From NCBI GenBank assembly GCA_034387635.1, contig JAOANU010000004.1, forward strand, positions 868,001 through 932,000: a stretch of 64,000 bases of DNA, in the 5' to 3' direction. Position numbers and translations under genes: made by a program. This stretch comes from Rhodosporidiobolus odoratus (taxonomy: Eukaryota; Basidiomycota; Microbotryomycetes; Sporidiobolales; Sporidiobolaceae). Shown piece by piece: positions 22,171-33,434 of this stretch. Within the stretch, counting starts at the first letter, position 1. Each line of letters opens with the position of its first letter. The notes below the pieces were generated by a model. That model was not told the origin of the DNA, ran no database searches, and saw only the letters and a list, made by a program, of their open reading frames with translations.

Positions 22171-25100
22171 ATGGGTATAGTCCTCTCCCTTCTTGCTCTT
22201 CCTTCAACCTTTCCCTCACTTCGATTCCCTTTTCAGAACGATGGACCGCCCTCCTCCCTGACCGCGCACCCGCCTCGGCTTCCGCTCCACTCGTCGGTCC
22301 ACAGGTCAAGCTCATCGGAAGACTGCCCGAAGAAGCCTGGATCATCGTCCTTCAATTCCTCCCCATTCCCGACATTCCTCAACTCGCCCTTTGCTCCCAC
22401 AAACTCGCTCAGCTCGGCAAAGACGACCGACTGTGGAGAGCCAAACTCGCATGGCTCGACTACAAGGGACCAGGCGAAGTCAAGTGGCGGGAACACCTCG
22501 AGCGAGCCGAAGAGCAAAGTGGGGTACAGCAACGAACACCCGACGGGCGGATAGAGGGAACCGCTGCCCCCGTCAAACCGCCAGACAAACCACCAGTAGA
22601 CTCGCCCATGTTCTCCAGCGATGACGAGTTTGGCGACTTTTTTCAAGGCGGCGCAAATGGGCAGGAACCAGAGTCGCCCTTGGGAGGAGCAAGCGCAGAC
22701 GATACCTTCGGCGACTTTCAGGATGGCGCGCTGGACGAGCAAGAAGACGTGTTTGGAATCGGTGACGACTTCGCCGACATCTCGCTGCAGACGGAACCGG
22801 CTGCCGCGAAGAAAAAGCCAGACGACCTCCTGCTGTCGTTCGATGACGACGAGGAAGACAGCTCGTTCTCTCCTGTAACACCTACAGGGCCCACACATCC
22901 ACAACGACCCCCGCCGATATCCCAGCTCACGTTCGACACCCCTGCACACCCTGCGCCGGCCAGCGCAACCCGTACCTCCTTCGCCTACAACCCTGCCACA
23001 CCCACTTCTCCCCATCCTCCTTCACACGACCTCCTCGCAATCTTCAAGAAGCATCACTCGCTCCTTCTCCCTTACTACACCTCCCTCGTCACACATACGA
23101 CGTCTTCCCTCGTTTTCTCCACATCATCCCTCACCCCCATCTTGCGAGCTCAGCTCCTCGCTTCTCTGACCCGCTTCTGCCACCCACTCGTCGCTCCAAC
23201 ACGGTCACTTCCTCAGCGCTCGACCGTGCTCCGAAACGTCCAGTCCGCGAGCGACTTTTTCGAATCAGCCCTGATTGCCGAGTTCGAGAGGGCGGATGCT
23301 GCCAAGGACGAGAAGGGCATGAAGGAGAAGGCAAAGGTGTTGTGGCAGTTGAGTGAGAGTAACAATCTCGCCCAGGTGTTTGTGCAGAGGAGGGAGATTA
23401 TGTTTGAGCAGAACGCCAACCCGCTTAAGAACCTCACGTATGACAGTTTACCTGGGGTTCCGCTACGTCTCGCTTACTCACCTTGAATATTCCCCACAGT
23501 AAAGTCGAGACTATGGACGGCGCCCAAGCCGACGGCATCGACTTCTCCTCGATGGACCTCTACATGCAAAGCATCCTGTCCGTCTTGTCCCGCGAAGGCT
23601 CCCTCATCGCACGCGTCTTCCCCCCCGAAGCCGACGTCCTCATCTTCTTCCTCGAACGAGTAGCCGATGACGTTCTCTCAGACTACATCACCCAGCTCCT
23701 CTCTGCCGCTCAACCTCTCCACCATCCGTTGTTCCTCCTCGCCACCGCGGCAACGTTTGGACAGGTGTATCGACTTGTGGATGCGGTGTTGGAGATTGAG
23801 CCGAAACAGGTGCAGGTGACGAAAGAGAGGGCTGAGGATGTCGTGTTTAGGATGTTTGAGCCGTTGATGGATGATTATCTGACGGAAGAAGGAGAGTGGA
23901 TAAGGGAGGTACTGGAGGGCATGTGCCGAGAGTGGGATGAGAAGGTGCGTTGCTTCGTCTCGCGGCGGACTTGAGCGGCATACTGAGCGATCCTGTGCTG
24001 TACAGACCGCCTCAGCCTTGGCTGTCTCGGATCCTACTTTCCTCGCATCCTCCAATCCAGCCCAAGTCAAGAAGAACGTCCTTGCCGGCTTCACCAAGGT
24101 CCTATTACTCCCCGTCACCATCATTCCCAGTACGTCCCGCTCTGCTTCCTCTACGTACCGAGACCTGACGGCACCGTCGAGCAGAGACGGCCGAACTCGG
24201 CTTCAACGCGATCACCTACGGCGCCACGGGCGCCTTCAACACCTTCGCATCAATTGGTACAACTATCGGCGGCGCCATCGTCCCCTCTGCCTCTTCTTCC
24301 TCGGCAACACCCGCCAGACAAGTACCGACGTCCGAAATACCTTCAGCGCCAGCTATCCCCGACGATGACGAGCCAGAACCCGCACCCCTGTCTACCATCC
24401 CCTTCGAGTCTTCCGCCGGCGCCTGGGGCGGAGAGGACGCTCCGACTCCCGCTGTCCCAGCACGTCTTTCCATCGACGCAAGCGGTACCATCTCCGCCAC
24501 GGATCCTTCCCTCCCTTCCCCCGCCCCATCCTCCGCTAGTACTACTACGACTACAGCCCCCGCTCGCCCCTCCCGCTTCGACCGCATGCAACTCCTCCTC
24601 TCACTCGACACCGCCCTACAACTGATCCAAGCGGACCGAGACTCTCTGAAACGAATCCAAACCTTCATTCGCTACCCAGGTGTCTATGGCCGCAAAGTTC
24701 GAGACGCGATCGAAGAAGTGTTTATCGTTCTCCTGCAAGTTCTGGGCGAGAAACATGTTGGACCGGCGTTTGAGAAGGCAAAGTGGCAGATGGAGAGTTA
24801 TAGACCCGAGGAGCACGAGGAGGAGCAACAGGTTGCGCCGCTGGTGCAGTTCTTTGAGTTGGTCCATATTGGGGATACGATCCAGCAGATGGTGAATGTT
24901 TACTTTGAGAAAGAAATGGTGAGTTTGGCTTTTCTGTTTTCTATCTCTTCGATTCCTTACCTTTCACCCTACTTTTGGAAGTTGAGCTTGAAAGCTGGTT
25001 ACCGGCACTGACGGTTATCTCCTGCACAGGCCGTCTACATCGACAAGAAGGACTTTCTCAACACGGTCGTCCGAGAGAAGAAAAAGTTCGAATCCGCGCT

Positions 25101-25848
25101 CGACGACGCCGTCGCCCAAGGTCTCAACGCAGCCGTCAACATCCTCATGACCCAAGTCGAGCATATCATTACGACTCGACAAGGCTTGCGGGATTTCTCC
25201 CCCGAAGCGGACGATGATTTTGATTTGCAACCGACTAGGGCTTGTGAGGATGTGGTGGAGGTCATGAGGAGGCACTGTGATATGTTGAAGGGCAGTGCGG
25301 ATAAGCAGATCATCGAGGTGTTTAATCAGGAGGTCGGGATTCGATTGCATGGGTACGTCTTCTCTGTGTCTCCTACACACACGGGCTCTTCTCGAACATC
25401 TCGCCACTTTCCGTCCTGACACGCTCTTTTGGACAGCATCCTCCTCAAACATCTCAAACGCCTGATCGTCTCCACCCAAGGCGGTCTCCAACTGATAGCC
25501 GACCTAAACACCTACCACAGCTTTGTAACGAGTCTGCGACAATCCCAAGTTACCGCCTACTTTGTCAGTCTCAAAATGGTGGGCGAGATATACCTTGTCG
25601 AGAACCCAAAGGATCTCGGGGCGTTGGTGAGGGATGCGGGACGGTACGAAGGAACGCTGAGTCCAGATGATTTGTATGAGCTAGGTGCGCCTTTTCTCTT
25701 CTTTCTTCTCTTTGGTTTGCTGCCTGCTTCAACTGACCGTGATGCATCCCTCACAGTTCAACGGAGAGCGGACTGGAAGAAGATTGACAAGCAGGTTGAG
25801 AAGCAGCTGTTTGGGCTTAAGTTGGCCGACGATTGTGTTGTATCCTAA
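22171..25848 (+). CDS. RCY1: Recyclin-1 (F-box protein with exocyst Sec10-like region)
   Basis: The F-box lies at about residues 30-70 (IGRLPEEAWIIVLQFLPIPD, then LALCSHKLAQLGKDDRLWRA). An acidic linker with repeated DEFGDFF/DTFGDFQ/DDFADI motifs follows, then a long all-helical Sec10-like region. That region includes YLVENPKDLGALVRDAGRYE and VTAYFVSLKMVGE near the C-terminus, ending LADDCVVS at 25848. This arrangement is that of fungal recyclin-1 (Rcy1/Pof6), which acts in endosome-to-Golgi/plasma membrane recycling with Skp1 and has F-box function without a classical SCF role. The start decides an oddity. Exon 1 is only four bases (ATGG, 22171-22174), followed by a 62-nt intron (gtatag..cttttcag). 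Exon 2 from 22237 continues MERWTALLPDRAPAS into the F-box. About six further introns. Confidence 0.88.
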
Positions 25849-26063
25849 GAGTAGTTTGCTGTTCCGTCGTAATTTGCCGTTTGCACTGTTCTTGGCGTTT
25901 GTCTCTCGATTGCTCGCCGGCCGAGCCAGATCAGCAAGACGACCGCTGAGCTTCTCCGTGCCGGAGAACAAGGAAAATGCACTTTTGTTGCACAGCTGCA
26001 CCGCAAGAAAGAGACCAGGAATAGAGTAAAACAGGAAGAACAGGAAGGAGGACGACTCGAAAT

Positions 26064-29000
26064 CTACTGCGCCTCCTCGTCCGCTCCAATGCCAAGGGCC
26101 ACTTTGCCCACCCTGACAAACACAGCCCGCACACTTTCTCGCAGAGAGGGGTCAACTTCGCGGACGAGGGTATTGGTCACGAGGGGGTAGAGACGGGGAA
26201 GTTGCGCTTTGAACTGGAGATCGGAATAGGGTCAATCAGCTTCTGCGGGGTGAGGCGAGATAGAAACGAAGGCCTACTGGTTCCTCCTCGAAACTGCAGA
26301 AACCGTGGAGGATCTCCGTACAGACGGGTGTCCAAGCGGCGATGTTTCGAGCTTGCGTTTCCGGGTTGAGCGAGACATAATTGGCGAGAACGTCGAGACC
26401 AAGTCTGCGCGAACAAAGTCAGGGACTAAAAGAGAGGCCAAGCAAGGTAAGGGGAGGAGAACGTACGGAGCGAAAACGTCCACAACCTCGGCGCGCTTCT
26501 GCAGGTGCTCTGCCTGGGTAGCGTTGTACATGCGAAGGAGTACGTTCACTAGCGTTGCCGCCGACGTCGATTCTTGCCGGAGGAGGTTCGGGAGGTCGCG
26601 CATGAAGCCAACCTTCCACAACGCCATTCGCAAATCCTTGTCGGCGTTGAACTTGCGAGCGAAGCGATATGATTCGTCAAGCGCCGACATGAGACGGAGG
26701 AGTTCAGTCGGAGGGATCGTGGTGTAGACGCCCTCGTTCTGCAGCAGCTCGTGGGTGGTTTCGATGAGTAGAAGCTGAAGGACGCATTTGACGATGATTT
26801 GCCGGAAGACGCGGCGACGGTCGACGGGAGGACCGGGTTTGGGTGGAGGTACGGGAGAAGCGCCGTCGGGTGCGGGAGAGAGAGGGGCAAAACCGTTCGG
26901 AGCGGAAGACGAGTCGGAGGAAGCATGTTCGCTTTGGGGTAAGAGAAGAGCGGGATCGAACAGCTGGTAGGCGGTGGTGGTTTTGAAGAGTTGGCAGAAG
27001 GTAGAGACGATTCGCTCCCAACGTTCGGGCGAGAGCTTCTCGACGTTCTTCTCCAAGAGCTGCTGCAAGCACGACGTTCCTATCCGTGCGAGGGTGTCGT
27101 TCTCTGCACGGTGCAGAAGGGTAAGTAATAAGCCAACGAAGTAGCCGCCGGGACGAAAGGGCGCACCTTGACAGATGCATTCGCAGAGAAGATCGAGAAG
27201 CTTGTCCAGCAAGCGGGCAAGAACGTCAAAGTAGAAGCTGAAGAGGTCGACGAGGTTCCGCAGCGCCTGGATCATAGTAGTCGAGAGCCAGACGCTCATG
27301 TCTTCGTGCGTGCTGAAGCGAGAGACGTCTTGTCGAGAACGGAGAACGGCGAAGATAGGGAAGAGGACCTCCTTGCATACGGTGTCCCAGAATTCGGGCG
27401 GATAGGCGTCGCCGTGTTTCTTGAGCGTCTCGAAGAGGTAGTCGAGGGCGCTGCAAAGGACTGAAATTGTCAGACCGCTGTCCTCGCAGGAGAAGCGAGA
27501 TGTAGAACGCACCGCTTCCGCACTTCAAGGTCCTCACCGTTCATGATGACATCGTAGAAGCCGAAGAGAAGCGGGAACCAGAACCGGATCATCGGGTCGT
27601 CCGTCGCCGTCGCCTCGACTCGCTCACCCTGCTTCGTCCGGCTCAACGGGCACTCCGGGCAGCTCAGCATCATAGGGATGAGCCCCTTGAGCAGCTCGAT
27701 AGCCTGCAGGCTGACCCGCTGGAACTTGCTGATCTTGGAAAAGTCGGTAACGCAGACAGTCAAGTCGGCGAAAGAGCCGTACTCGACGATCTTCGAGAAG
27801 TGCTCCTTGTTGACCCGCTGGACAATGTCGAACGATTGGACGGCGATGCGCTCGTTCGGAACCTTGGCTGCAGCAGCGAAGACGCCGAACATCGTTCGCC
27901 AACCGGAACGAAGGTTCTGTACACGCGCCTGGATCATCTGATAGAGGCACTGAAGAACCATATCACGAGCGTCGGCGTGGTTGTTGTGCACCATAGCGTA
28001 CTCGAAAGGCTTAAGGAAGTCCTTCTGGAACTTGAAGTTGGCGAGTTCCTCCTTCTCGAGGAAGCGCATGGCGAGTTGTCGAAGCGAGTCGAGGGCGAGG
28101 AAGGAGACCTTGGCGTTCGTGTGGCAGGTGACCTGCAGAGAACAACAGCGGTCAACATCAGCGTCGTCTGTTTCGTCTCGGACTAGGAAACTGAGGGTAA
28201 GCCTTACCTGATTGAAGTGCTCGCCGATAATTAGCCACATCGCCGACCACTCGAGACGGATTCGGTTCATGTTGTAGTAGCAGATCTCGACGAGCTTCTG
28301 CAAGCAGAACACTCGAGGCTGCTCCGCCAGGCCCGACGCCTGGATCTCCTCCCAAGAAACCTCGGACAGCGCTTGTACAAAGTCGACGATTGCGGTCTGC
28401 GATGACAAGAACGTGAGCGGGAGAGAGCAACGGCCAAGGAGGATTGAGCGTACACCGGAAAGCTGCGGCGTCGAAGAGAAAATCATGTCGGCGGTGATGT
28501 TGATGTGCTGCGAGCGGGTCTCTTGCGCAACTTCGTCCGTTGGTCGGTTCGGCTTGCGAGCGGTGACAGTCGAGCGTCGGTTCGTCGAGCTGAGTATGAG
28601 ACCGAAATGTCAGAGCAGAACAGCTGATCGGCAGAGAAAGCAACGCACGGTTTCCTCCCCAGCTCCGGCAGCGCTTGCGAGTCGACGCCTTGCGCAATGA
28701 GCTGGAACCGCTCGAGCTGGCTCACGCAAGTGAGTACTTCTCGCCATGAGCCCTTGAGGTAGTTCCCGTCAACCATAGCCACGTTGAGCAGCGTCTTGAT
28801 CGCCTCGACGTTCTTAGGGCGCATCTCGCCGAAGTTGTTGAGGAAGGTGAACTTGGCCAGGGTAGTCACGAACGCGTTCCGTTCGAGTTCGAGATCGAAA
28901 AGGCAGACGATCTTGATTGCCTGCTTGAAGCCATCGAGAGCGAGGCGAATGAGCTCGATGTCGTCCGAATCTTGCAGTGGGCCCGAGATACCGGCGAGTG

Positions 29001-32000
29001 TTGCCATCCAGACGACTTCGAACATGGGCTTGACGTGCTCGGCGTGCGAGGCGCTGTAGTACTCGTCGGAAGCACGGCCGGCGCCACGGCGCTGACCGCG
29101 AACGAGGGTGCGGAAGAGAGCCTGCGAAGCAAAGGTGAATCAACTAATGCTAGAACGACGCCGAGGTCAGGAGAGAAGAGACGGACCTCCGTCTTGCTGA
29201 CCATGCTCTCAGACTGCCAGAGGTACGCCTCACGCTGCAGGTCTCGTCCAACGGTAGCGATCGCGCCCGCCAGTCCGGGTGCTGGAGCTTGCGGACCCGC
29301 CGCCTCCACCTCGTCCTTCATCCGGATCTCGTTGACGTTGATCTCATCATAGATAGCGACGAGGAAGTCCTCGCCAAGGTCCTTGCCATCATCGATGCCG
29401 CGGTTGTTCTTGATGAACTCGACCTTGCTCATCGGCTTCTTGACTTGCGGGTTGTGCGCGTCGGTGTTGAGCAGGATGACAGAAAAGGCGAGGATATAGG
29501 CCGTGTCGGCGTTGGCGAAGAGACCGGGGTTGCCGGCAGTAAACCGTTCGGCGAACTTGAGCATGTAGCGGTCGATCTTCTGCGCCTCGCCGGGGAGACG
29601 GAAAGACTGGAGGAACATTCGTAGAGCGTCGACAAAGGCCATATTGCTGAACTCCATGTAGTCAACGAAGGCGTGCATGGTAGCAATGTTTTCGGGTTCA
29701 CTGCACTCAGAAGATGCGTCGGCGTCAGGTAGAGCAAGAAGGAAGGGGAGGCGGGCGTACCCTTCGCCAAGGTACTCGCCGATCTGCGCCTTGTCGAGTC
29801 CGTCGGCGTGAAGCAAAAAGCGTGCGATGTCTTTCGGCTCATTGCTGCGAATGAAGCCCGTCTCGACGAGGAATGCGACACCCTGAAGAAACGCTCGTCA
29901 GCGCGTCCGGACAAAAGACGTGAAATAAACGATAACGCACCCGCTTCGGCTTGAAGTTGAACTTCTTGATACCCTCCAATAGCGTCGTCTTCCTCAGCTT
30001 GGCATTTTCGAACCTTGAAGGATCGTCGGCGGGCACCACGTCTGGGGTGTTCGTCCCGCTCATACTCCTCCTGTCGCTCGCAAGGAAAGGCGGATTGGCC
30101 CCACTGCCGGTGCTCGAAGAAAGCCCTAACTCAGCCGAAGTATGGACGTCCTGCTCGCTTCCGCCGGGCACGTCAAAGCTAGGTCGGACCGCGGTACCAT
30201 TGGCCGTAGCGGTCGCCGAAGGGGGAGGAGCACTTCGACCTGCCCACGAGACGAGCGAGCGAAGGACGCCGACGAGGCATTCGAGAGACTGTCGCTTGAT
30301 GTGCGACTCTTGCGGCTGCCCGGCAAAAGCGGAATCGGCGAAGCGGGATTCGTCGTAGAGGGAGGTGGCAGCGAGAGGGAACGGGGAGGCTTGAGGGGAG
30401 AGGGCGGAAAGGATAGGAGCGCCGGGACGCTCGTTAGTGGCTGCGAAGTGAGTAGTGCCGAGCTTCGAAACGATGTTGAGAAGGCTGTAGAAAGGCCGAG
30501 AATCAATACAGATATCCAGAAGAAAAGTATGAGTGACAATCGAGCGCACCGCTCGTAGATATTGTCAAGCGAAGACCGATCGCAGTCGTAGTTGAGGTAG
30601 ATGTCGACCAGGGCCTGCGGGTCCTGCGCCAGCCGTCCGACGAGGGCAAGAAGCAGACTCTTTTGCCTAACCGTCGAGTTCCGCATCTCGAGGATCGGAA
30701 GGAAGATCTCATTCAAGAGCACCTCGATCTCCTTCTTAAGCTTCTGTCGCATGCCGCTGAGCATCCTGCTGAAGATCTCGCAGGACAGCTCGAAGACCTG
30801 GACAGCGGGGCTGACGGCGTTACGAGAGAGGGCGAGGCAGAGGTACTGCTTGACGGCGGTGAGGAAAGGCGTGCGGTCGCGCGAGGTGGAGGAGATGATG
30901 GCGACATTTGGGTCGACGAAGAGCGGCATGTGATTGTTGAGAATGGTGAGAATGAGATGCAGAGAGAGAAGCTTGGAGCGCATGGCCGGAGATTTGAGAT
31001 CCCGCTCGCTGTCGGCGCCGAGCGGCTTCATGGAGAGCTTGCACAAGGCACGGAAAACGAGGAAGGCGTCCTTGACGTAGAGATCGTTGGTTGTGACTTC
31101 CGGTGCCGTCGCGATGGGGGTACCATTTAGTTTGGCGAGATTTTCTCTACGATGGTGCAATGTGAGAAAGTGAGCACTTGTCAACTCGGTACCAGGGAGA
31201 AACGCACGTCGTAATTTTCTCGCCTTCTCCCTGCTCCTTCTCTCCTTCCGCTCCGACGTCTTCTCCCGACACTGAGGCTCTCGGCGTCTCGATACCCTCT
31301 TCCAGCTTCTCCTGCTCCGCCTCGCCTTCAGTCGCCCCTGACTTCTCCTCGACTACCTGGCCTTCCGTCTCAAGCTCCTGCTGGGGCAGCTTCGGCGTCT
31401 GCTCCGCCTGGCCTTTGCCCTCTTCCGGTTCCTGCGGAGCCACCCGAGGTGTTTCCGGTTCCGGCTCCAAGCCCTCCGCTGCCACGTTCTCCTTGCCTGT
31501 CGCCGGCTCAACACTCGCGTTGTCGCCGTTCACCTCTCCACCTTCTTCCGCCACACTGGCCAAATCCGTCCGACTCGCGCTCCGACTGCCCGCCGCCAAA
31601 CTTCCCGTCCCGCCCTGTCCCGCCGGCGGAACCGTCGCCTCCAACCCGGCCGCCTCCCTGATCTGCAGCCCCAACTCAATCCTCCCAAACACGCCTCCAA
31701 CAATCTGACCCAGCGTGGCCTGCGCGACGGTCTGGACGGTGCCTGCTCGGCCTAGAAGGAACACGTTGTAGACTGTTCGGACGGCTTTGAGGAGGGCGGA
31801 TTGGTGCACGGGGAGGGAGGAGGAAAGGATGAGGGAGAGGAGGCAGGAGAGGAGGCGGAGGAGGAGAGTATCGTGTTGGGTTGTTTGTTGCGCGGAAGAT
31901 GAGGAGGAGGAAGAGGAGGAGGATGTCGGGGAGGGGGAGAAGCAATCGCAGACGGTTGTGGTGATTTGGTCGGCGAGAGGGAGGGACTCGATATTGACTG

Positions 32001-33093
32001 CGGGTCCGCCCGTTGTTGACTCATTGTCGTCGTCGCGCATCTGTACTTCGGGGCCGTCCAGACGAGCCGGCTGCGATTCTACGAAGAAGTCGTAGGAGAC
32101 CAACTTGCCGAGGCAGTCAAGGGCGGTGATCATCAAGGGAAGGCTGCGGGTCTCGCAGGCGAGGCGCAGAGGAAGGAAGACGAGGTGAGGGTCGACGGTC
32201 GCGCTTGTCGTCGCCGAGGGAGTGGACGGGACAGGGCCCTTGAGCAGTCCGAGCGCCGCTTCCAGTGCATCCTTAAGCGGCTTCGACCGCTTGGCCTCCT
32301 TTGTTGCTGCGATCGACTCGAGGGAGGAGACGATCAGGATTCCAGAGACGATGTGCGAAGATCCTGGTGCGGACACGGTCGTAACAGAGGCGAGAGACTC
32401 GCGGCGGGTAGCTGCATCCGGATGAGGGGAGGAGGTTGCGGTTGTGGACATGCTGAGAGGTGGGGAAGTGAGGGACGAGGAGGTCGCGGCCGGTGCTTCG
32501 TTCGAATAGGTGACAGGAACTGGGGGAGGAAGGGCGTCGAGGGCGGGTACGTCGTCTGCTGGAGCAGTCGGAGGCGGTGCGGGCGTATCGCTTTGCAGCT
32601 CTGCGAAGTCGGCGCGCGCCTCCTCCTTGAGCGTCTGCACTCCCGGTGCCACCGACGGCGCTCGTGACAAGCTCACGTCCTCAAATTCGCCCTCTGCCTC
32701 TTCCGCGACGGCGGCAGATGCCTCATCTGCTCGAGGCTCCTCGGCCGTACGCTGCTCTTCCTCTTGCTGATCCGCTTCACCGTACGTCAGCTGTGCTTCT
32801 TTCACGTTGCTCATGCCGTGCGCCTGTTCCGCCGGCGCGGCTTGTGATTGATGCGAATGCTCGGCAGAGGAAGACTGCGGTACCGCGTCCGTGTCGTCCG
32901 GGCCTAGTTCTGGCGAATGCAGAGCGATGGCGGGTGTAGTACTTGACAGTTCGTGTGCTGCGTCGTGCAGTACGAGGTCGTCCAGTTGAGGTGAAGGTCG
33001 CGGGACGTGGTCGACGGAGGTGGGGGTTTCTTCCTTCTCTGCTGGAACAGCCGAACCCGGTGAAGGTGGTCGTTCTTGAGCCTGATCGCTCAT
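26064..33093 (-). CDS. SEC7: SEC7 / BIG-family Arf guanine nucleotide exchange factor
   Basis: Very large gene. ATG at 33093 starts MSDQAQERPPSPGS; the stop is TAG at 26064-26066 after VALGIGADEEAQ. The first ~400 residues are a low-complexity acidic/Ser-Ala region with a helical insert. Then come the DCB/HUS regions (QLFV-type helices; IYLNYDCDRSSLDNIYERL). The Sec7 catalytic domain follows, including KPKRGVAFLVETGFIRSNEP and FVDYMEFSNMAFVDALRMFL, then the glutamic-finger motif FRLPGEAQKIDRYMLKFAER, and ANADTAYILAFSVILLNTDA. HDS-type helical repeats follow (LERFQLIAQGVDSQALPELG; LRSGWRTMFGVFAAAA; LWLSTTMIQALRNLVDLF-like). Sec7/BIG proteins activate Arf1 at the trans-Golgi for vesicle budding. 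The catalytic Glu is present, so it should be active. Around a dozen introns. It is divergent from NOP56. Confidence 0.92.
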
Positions 33094-33434
33094 GTTGACA
33101 CACGCGGATCACGAAGCAAGAGCAAGCGAGACGAGGTGGAAACGACTTGCGGAAGCAGCGAGATGAGCAGGAAAGAAGCAGCCAAGTCTCGCTCTGCTGG
33201 GTCGAGAGCAGCAGTACAGAGGGTACGAGTACAGGTATTATTTTCTTCATTGTATCCTGGACCCGCAGGTAGAGGAAAGAGGCGACATGTCTGAAAAAAG
33301 TCACCAAGCTCTCTCTTCTTCGTCTGAGTGCTGTGGCTCGTTCGCTACTGCTTGTGAAGGGTCAATAACACCCTAGGCTATCGCCGTTCCCCTCTAGTAC
33401 CACCCCAGCACCCTCCCGCGCCTTCCCCTCAGCC
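33094..33434. promoter_or_regulatory. Bidirectional promoter region of SEC7 and NOP56
   Basis: About 340 bp between divergent ATGs. No coding signal is seen. An AT-richer patch (tattattttcttcattgtat, 33236-33255) stands out against the GC-rich surroundings, but no specific factor site can be assigned. Confidence 0.5.
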
